Origin: Amanita rubescens
Taxonomy: Eukaryota; Basidiomycota; Agaricomycetes; Agaricales; Amanitaceae
Direction: 5' to 3'
Assembly (NCBI GenBank): GCA_015039365.1
Contig: WION01000002.1
Span: 372,001 to 436,000 of the forward strand
DNA: 64,000 nucleotides
The notes beneath the pieces were generated by a model. That model was not told where the DNA came from and ran no database searches. It saw only the letters and a program-made list of their open reading frames with translations. The position numbers were made by a program, and so were the translations under genes. Positions 58,440 to 64,000 of this stretch are shown here, one piece after another (within the stretch, counting starts at the first letter, position 1; every line of letters starts with the position of its first letter).

Positions 58440-59063
58440 TTAGACAACATATCCTGATGCTTGGAAGTAACCCCATGCATGTTCTGGGGCAATTCTCTGA
58501 CAAGCACGGTCAAGGATTGAAAAGGTATCATCATCCCAGTGACGGCGGAGATGCGCCTTGATGGCAGAGAAGGCTTGTTCAATTGGGTTCAAGTCTGGTG
58601 AGTATGGTGGTAGGAATATCAAGTGGCATTCTATGATTCACGCTAATTGACCATTTCAATAGTGCAAAAGCATTATGACTTACATGCTTCTTCTTCAACA
58701 AGCATATGAACATCCTCAGCATGATGAATATTACAGTTATCTACAATCAAGACACTGCATGGCCCTGGGTACAGATTTGTCAATGGAATCTGTGCCAATA
58801 GTCAGTGGTATTCTGCATTTGATTGGTTTGGATGTGCTTACCACTAGTTCCCGTAGAAACTGCAAAAAACAAGCTGTAGTAACTGAACCAGGCATAATGT
58901 CATATGTGATGATGCCATCCAGTGTCAGAACTGGAACTAAAGAGTACCGTTGGCCATGGACAAAGAACCAGTGCTGGACACATCTTAGACCAGTATATGA
59001 CCAGCCCATGTTGCATTGAGAAGATTGACGATTGTGTGCTGATTCATCAACAAACATCAGCAA
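58440..59063 (-). pseudogene. Tc1/mariner (DDE_3-type) transposase relic
   Basis: MFVDESAHNRQ is the first catalytic block, followed by HGQRYSLVPVLTLDGIITYD and SVTTACFLQFLRELV. After a frameshift near 58795 comes GPCSVLIVDNCNIHHAEDVH (second Asp). A probable intron follows (58683 to about 58644), then LIFLPPYSPDLNPIEQAFSA with the third acidic residue. A TGA just after the intron sits where arginine is plausible. Roughly two thirds of a typical transposase remain, and the N-terminal DNA-binding part is absent. Confidence 0.8.
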
Positions 59064-59065
59064 GG

Positions 59066-59660
59066 TAGGGTCACCATGATCATTATTGTCATTGCTATCA
59101 TCCTCTGAGTCCCCATTATCATCACCTTCATCTGAATCCGCAGGATTTTGCTTCTAATAGCAATGTAAGCTTGTTATATGTGCATAGTATCTTCTTTGTG
59201 CATACCCTTTTCTTCACTAGACCCATAATTGCATCTGCCTCCTTTGCAGTTATGACAATTCCCTTTGTTGACTTCCATTTGAGCAAAATCTTGACAATAT
59301 CTTCATATTCAGAATAACAGTCTACATCGCAGGCATCTGAAGCTCTGACAACCATCATTAGTCTACTCTTTGATTAGATTAGCCTACTTACTTTGCCGGT
59401 GGTACTTGAAACTTGCAGCTGTACACAAGAGTGTCGGTTGCCTCTACCTTCATGCTGACACCATGTTTCTTGAGAATGGTATTCAGGAATAGTGCGTAGT
59501 TCTCTTTTGTAGCAGAAAAATTGAAGTCAAACATCTTGACTTTGTTTTCTGACTTCATACTAGTTGCCTTCTTCTTCCCTTGTGCTGCAATTGTGCGCTG
59601 TACAATGAGCTTCGACGTTACTGAGATGGCAGGAGTAGTGCTTTGTTCTTCAGAAGCCAT
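59066..59660 (-). pseudogene. N-terminal part of the SAM-domain-like family, joined in frame to the transposase
   Basis: The exon at 59660-59392 starts MASEEQSTTPAISVTSK and reads FDFNFSATKENYALFLNTIL. After a 47-bp intron, the exon at 59344-59206 continues ASDACDVDCYSEYEDIVKIL. After a second intron, an acidic stretch (DSDEGDDNGDSEDDSNDNND) runs without a stop into the DDE block at 59063. The splice sites are canonical. Whether it was ever expressed as a fusion is unknown. The transposase half is broken, so I call the whole a pseudogene. Confidence 0.5.
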
Positions 59661-60072
59661 AACACTAGGCTAGTACTACTAGCAGGGCTGAGGGCATCAA
59701 GATAGCAGACACGTCATCATGTTGAATACGATTTGGGGTCTCTCCAAACAAATAGATGTAAACAACAATTTATGATTCATTTTTCCACATGTTTTTGAAA
59801 AGCGCTATAAACACTTTGTGTTGAAAAATTGAAAGGCTGCCAAAAAATCTTGAAAATTCCTGAAAAATCATTACCTTGCTTGAAAAGCAAATTTATTTGT
59901 AGAGAATTTTTGTCTCACAATAATGCCAAACACCTTGGCTATGTCTGCTGCCTCCCCTGGTGACCCTTTCCTCTACCACCTCCCCCACTCCATTTATGTT
60001 GCCCTTTGGGTTGGACATGGCTTTGCCCCCCCACTCTGGCACTGACTGTCATTGTGCTTTTTGCCACCCTAC

Positions 60073-60452
60073 TGTTAAAAATGCGCCAAGTGTTGTTGCA
60101 ACTCACTACAAATGTTGTAGTAGTTGTCTAACCCTCTGATAGACTTAATACATGCTTTAGACATTCACAAATCCGGTCTATAACAGTTGATAGCAGTATA
60201 TCAAGTCTATATCCAAGTGTAGGTACTGTAGTTCCCTACATGTAAGGAAACCTGGCCTGTTTGGTTTTATTTACTACCTATCCCATCAGGCATGAGTTTA
60301 GGTGACCACTATATTGCGTTTTGTCCACAGACACAACCGCTACACCTATAAACTAACTTATTTATACACAAAACAAAGAATATAGTATAGCAATGGCACT
60401 AAATATAAAGGATTTGAGTGATATCTGATGTTTAATCACTCAATATTCAACA
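60073..60452 (-). repeat. Solo copia-2 LTR with exact target duplication
   Basis: It runs from TGTTAAAAATGCGCC to AATATTCAACA and is flanked by CCTAC on both sides. It interrupts a low-complexity region. A 45-bp segment at about 59898 recurs at about 60627. Confidence 0.9.
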
Positions 60453-60979
60453 CCTACCCAGACAATGAACTGGCAATGTCCATCACCTCACATGGCCACT
60501 GAGTTTGCCTCCATCTGAGGAGCCTTTCTCTGTGCCAGCCTGATCATTTTCAATGGGCTCCACCTCAGTGATTCTACCTCTTGATGATTCATCGCTGGCC
60601 TCTCTGTGCTCTTGTCTTTTGGGTTGGAAGAGTTTTTGTCTCACAATAATGCCAAACACCTTGGGTATGCTAATGAAAGGTAGAGTCTGGGTTAGTCAGT
60701 AGTCAGAGTTGACTGTAGACTCATCACCAAGAAAACCTCATTTGGGCCCAATAGCTATCATTCCCCATTCAATAGGCATACTATTCTTTTTCCACTCATT
60801 GGCATTAATTACCATTGTGATGCTCTCAGTGTCTCCCACAGCCTCAAATTGATTATGTAGATCAGCCTGAGATTTGTCAAGAACTTTAAAGGGACTCAGA
60901 TGCAACAGGGACTACTGATGGCCACCTTGAATAATAAAATGGCAATACATCTTTGAAAGGGTTTAACTTGAAGGAAGAT
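60453..60979. other. No recognised gene
   Basis: There are short ORFs only. The stretch contains the repeated TTTTTGTCTCACAATAATGC segment shared with about 59908. Confidence 0.4.
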
Positions 60980-61305
60980 TGTCACGAGCCTTAGACAGGC
61001 TACACAACACAAGACTCAATCACTCGTAGGCTACTGCTGACCGTGTCAAGCAGCGAGGGCGAATACAAGAACCGTCGAGGTTCAGGGCAAAGATAAGAGG
61101 GAAGGCTCCGAGCTGTCCAAGGAAAGACTAGCTTGTTGCTTAGGGTATGTACTACAATATACGCTACTTATATACTACCTAGGGCGTAGGGTATGAGTCA
61201 TTGGGTACAGGGTATGAGTCATACTATGTCATAGGGCGTAGGGTACATGAGTCAGTACATGCACGAAGCATGCGGCGTATCAAGGAGTAAAACAGGGGCT
61301 TGACA
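60980..61305 (-). repeat. 3' LTR of the chromodomain gypsy element
   Basis: On the minus strand it starts TGTCAAGCCCC and ends GGCTCGTGACA. The tandem motif GTAGGGTATGAGTCAT occurs inside. It lies 355 bp beyond the pol stop in the transcription direction. Confidence 0.75.
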
Positions 61306-61659
61306 TAGCCTCCGTTTCAAGGTTCGGATTCCAGACGAACTGGAAGGGGATCCAAAAATTTGATGGTATGACAATTGGCACTCACGTTCTTCCTGATGCT
61401 CCTTCGTCTTTACCCGTTACCAGACCTGCGTCCGATGCCGACGGGAGGTTACTATCGAGTGCTAAGGTTAGGCCTTTCGACTTTCCACGTAGGGGTCCGT
61501 CTCCAGGGTTCACCGAATACCCTATTGACATCTCGCGATTCCTCGTTCGAGGCGTCACCCATGATCTTGCCTAGGTGCGTCCTCTCCCGATTCCTCGTTG
61601 TTTCTATCTTTTTCTCTCCCTGTTCGTATCGGATCTTGTTGCTACAGGCATCAATCATT
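61306..61659 (-). other. 3' untranslated part of the gypsy element
   Basis: This is the non-coding stretch between pol and the LTR. On the minus strand GAAACGGAGGCTA precedes the LTR and may serve as polypurine tract. Confidence 0.5.
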
Positions 61660-64000
61660 TTAAACTGGTGTGGGTCCTTGTGACGAATTCGCTTCTTCGC
61701 GTGCGCTCTTCCAGCGTTGCCAGTTACGTTCGAGTTTCCGTTTGTATTCTTCGTCGAAGGCGTTGTCATCCCATCCGTATAGGCGCGGGTGTGGAACATA
61801 GAGGGGAAGGAGGTGCGGGGGCGTTGGTGTCGGCGGTCCAGAGGGGGTTGGAGACAGGGATGATGGGGGGAGGAGAGGAAGGGGTTTATTTTGTCGTAAC
61901 GCTGAAGGGTTCTTTTTATAATATTCTTTGATTGCCTTCTTCGCGTTTTCCATGTGTTCTTCAGGTTCCCAAGTGTTTTCTTCTTCGGGTAATCCTTTCC
62001 ATTTCACCAGGAAACGTTTTCCTTGCCTCGTTTTTCTTACCCCTTTCACGGCTTCTACTTCATATTCTTCACGTCCATTAATAATTTCCGGTGGCGGCCG
62101 TGGTTCGTTTTCCTGCTGCGCCGGGAATTGCGGTTCGTAAACTGGTTTGAGTTTTGATTCGTGGAAGACGTCGTGTATCCCCCACGTCGGTGGTAGTTCC
62201 AGTTTATACGCTGATTTTCCTACCTCGGAAATTACCTTGAAGGGTCCGTGGAATTTTGCGTCGAGTTTCTTCGATGTCCTTGTTGTTTTAATTTTGGACG
62301 AATCTAGATATACTCGATCTCCTGGTTGATACCGTCGGGATGGTTTGACATGTTTGTCATGTTGTTTTTTCATCCTTTCGGCTGCTTGTTCCAAGTTTGC
62401 CTTCACCGTTTTCCATGTTTCTTTGAACCTTTCGATATATTCCGCAGCTGAATGGTTCACCGTTTCTGTTTGTCCTTCCGTTCCTTTAAATGGGTTTCTC
62501 CCTGTTGTAATCATGAAAGGAGAGAATCCCGTTGCCGAATGCCGTCGATCGTTATGGCAGAATTGGGCTATGGGGAGCCAATCCGTCCAATCGTCTTGTT
62601 TTTCGTTTACGTACATTCGTAGGTATTCTTCCAATTCTTGATTCACTCGTTCCGTTTGTCCATCTGTCTGGGGGTGGTACGCTGTTGAAGGGTTTGCTTC
62701 TATTCCCAGCGTTTGGTATAATCCTTTCATGAATCCGGACACGAATTGCGTTCCTCGATCCGATATAACCTTCTTTGGTAATCCTTGTTCCTTGAATATA
62801 TGTTCTCGGTAAAGGTTTGCCACTCCTTGCGATGTTATCGTCGTATTGCATGGAATAAAGTAAGCTTTTTTTGAGAATCGATCGACTATTACCAGGATCA
62901 TATCTTTTCCTTTTGACGGTACCAGTGGTCCAATAAGATCCACGCTGATCACTGCCCATGGTTCTGATGGAATTTCATTCGGTTGTAATGGCGCTGCCCG
63001 TGGTTGTCTATCGGGTTTATTGATTTGGCATTGATGACATGCTTTGATGTATGTCTCGATGTCCCGTCTCATGTTAGGCCACCAGAATCCTCTTGTCGTC
63101 AATTCCAGAGTTTTTGCAACTCCCGGGTGTCCCGCTGTTGATACGTCGTGGTTTGATCTAATTACCCTTTCTCGTATTTCTGGTTTCGCCGGTACGTATA
63201 TTCGTCCTTTCCATTCCCAACATTGGTCGAGGGTATCGTATTTGAAATCCGAGTCTTTTTCTTTTATTCCTTTGATCACCTGTTTATCGAAGTACCGACG
63301 ATGTGTGTTACGAATTTCTTGTCGTATACTTAGCCATTCGTAACTTTCATCATCTATTCTGATTTCTATTTTTCCGAATATGTCTTCTTTTAAGAGGATG
63401 ACGCCTTCGTTATCGTTTTCTCCTTTTGGATGTCCGGCTCTTCTGGATAGTATATCGGCTTTTGTATTCGTTTTTCCCGATCGATGTTTTATTACAAAGT
63501 TATATTCTTGCAGGTCCATGATCCATCGGGCTTGTCTTCTGTTTAGGTTTTGCGGTTTTCGAAAGTATGTAAGGTTTTGATGGTCTGTTAATACTTCCGT
63601 TACCGTATCTGTTCCTTTGAGGTAGTGGGCCCAATCGTAGAATCCCTGCATTACCGCCAGCATTTCTTTGTCGTATACCTCGTAGTTTCTTTCTGCGTCG
63701 TTCAGCGCTTTCGATATGAATGCTACGGGTTTCCAAATTCCATCATCGTCGAGTTGAGAAAGTATCGCCGCAATCGCAAAGTCCGATGCATCTGTCTCCA
63801 TTCGGAAGGGTCTTCCTGGTTTAGGGATGATAAGGACCCTTTCGGAGGCGATTTCCTTTTTTAATCCTTCGAATGCTTCTTGTTGCAATTCCGTCCATTG
63901 CCATTCGTTTTTTCCCGTTAGTTTCGTTAATGCTTTTGCTATCTTTGCAAAGCCTTTAATGAATCTTCGGTAGAAATTGACAAATCCGAGGAATTGCTGA
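61660..64000 (-). CDS. Ty3/gypsy pol with chromodomain, 5' part off the window
   Basis: The frame is open from the window edge to the stop at 61660, so this copy may be intact. From the edge it reads the RT thumb (FLGFVNFYRRFIKGF). RNase H follows with METDASDFAIAAIL and ADILSRR. The integrase zinc finger H-H-C-C comes next (NHDVSTAGHPG, CHQC), then the catalytic core with SVDLIGPL, SDRGTQFVSGF and TERVNQELEEYL. After that come a GPY/F-like module (KFHGPFKVI, AYKLELPP) and a C-terminal chromodomain (YEVEAVKGVRK, FLVKWKGLPEEENTWEPEEH). The Pro-rich tail ends SSQGPTPV. The chromodomain places it among the chromoviruses, which use it for targeting to heterochromatin. Confidence 0.95.
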   Translation of the reverse strand, partial: QQFLGFVNFYRRFIKGFAKIAKALTKLTGKNEWQWTELQQEAFEGLKKEIASERVLIIPKPGRPFRMETDASDFAIAAILSQLDDDGIWKPVAFISKALNDAERNYEVYDKEMLAVMQGFYDWAHYLKGTDTVTEVLTDHQNLTYFRKPQNLNRRQARWIMDLQEYNFVIKHRSGKTNTKADILSRRAGHPKGENDNEGVILLKEDIFGKIEIRIDDESYEWLSIRQEIRNTHRRYFDKQVIKGIKEKDSDFKYDTLDQCWEWKGRIYVPAKPEIRERVIRSNHDVSTAGHPGVAKTLELTTRGFWWPNMRRDIETYIKACHQCQINKPDRQPRAAPLQPNEIPSEPWAVISVDLIGPLVPSKGKDMILVIVDRFSKKAYFIPCNTTITSQGVANLYREHIFKEQGLPKKVISDRGTQFVSGFMKGLYQTLGIEANPSTAYHPQTDGQTERVNQELEEYLRMYVNEKQDDWTDWLPIAQFCHNDRRHSATGFSPFMITTGRNPFKGTEGQTETVNHSAAEYIERFKETWKTVKANLEQAAERMKKQHDKHVKPSRRYQPGDRVYLDSSKIKTTRTSKKLDAKFHGPFKVISEVGKSAYKLELPPTWGIHDVFHESKLKPVYEPQFPAQQENEPRPPPEIINGREEYEVEAVKGVRKTRQGKRFLVKWKGLPEEENTWEPEEHMENAKKAIKEYYKKNPSALRQNKPLPLLPPSSLSPTPSGPPTPTPPHLLPLYVPHPRLYGWDDNAFDEEYKRKLERNWQRWKSAREEANSSQGPTPV

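Noticed and set aside
61375..62641. Plus-strand ORFs opposite gypsy pol
   Set aside because: They are shadows of the chromodomain element's frame.

Overview
The window looks like a piece of a filamentous basidiomycete genome, probably an agaricomycete. The reasons are the very short GT-AG introns (about 45-60 bp) in conserved housekeeping genes, the tight head-to-head and tail-to-tail gene packing, and the mix of transposon families: Ty1/copia, Ty3/gypsy with chromodomain, RNase H-bearing LINEs, KDZ, Tc1/mariner and hAT MITEs. The species cannot be named from the sequence alone.

Region 1 (1-6.5 kb) is gene-dense and looks intact. It holds the 5' two thirds of the RNA polymerase III largest subunit (minus strand), the proteasome alpha subunit of the PSMA6/SCL1 type (plus), a small unidentified ORF (minus), the RNA polymerase II subunit RPB11 (minus) and cytosolic ribosomal protein uL15 (plus). 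I rebuilt exon-intron structures by eye from conserved protein blocks.

Region 2 (6.5-64 kb) is a transposon graveyard with no convincing host gene. From left to right it holds: a three-level nest of hAT-type elements with 8-bp target duplications (8.1-11.4 kb); a coding-free LTR element and LTR tandem (11.6-14.3 kb); a gag fragment with its own LTR (14.3-16.3 kb); a gypsy protease-RT fragment (16.3-17.2 kb); a nearly complete copia polyprotein split by an 811-bp hAT MITE (17.5-24.1 kb); relics of KDZ, gypsy integrase and a Myb/SANT-like protein (27.6-29.4 kb); a second 811-bp MITE; a solo LTR split by a 7.6-kb LINE that has both ORFs, a poly(A) tail and a target duplication (32.6-40.2 kb); a possible TET/JBP-like dioxygenase relic (41.9-42.2 kb); a 5'-truncated LINE (44.0-44.3 kb); a second, structurally complete copia element with two LTRs, primer-binding site, polypurine tract and 5-bp duplication (45.9-51.0 kb); many solo or broken copies of its LTR; two Tc1/mariner relics; fragments of a SAM-domain-like fungal family; and the 3' part of a chromodomain gypsy element running off the right edge (61.0-64 kb).

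Two patterns cut across the window. First, most in-frame stops in the retroelements are TGA at places where the family normally has arginine, and sibling LTR copies differ at CpG sites by CG/TG/CA. Together these point to CpG-directed C-to-T decay, either RIP-like or through methylation. Second, several dispersed non-autonomous elements have subterminal arrays of the ACCGGT type. Most apparent ORFs between 6.5 and 64 kb are chance or shadow frames of these repeats.
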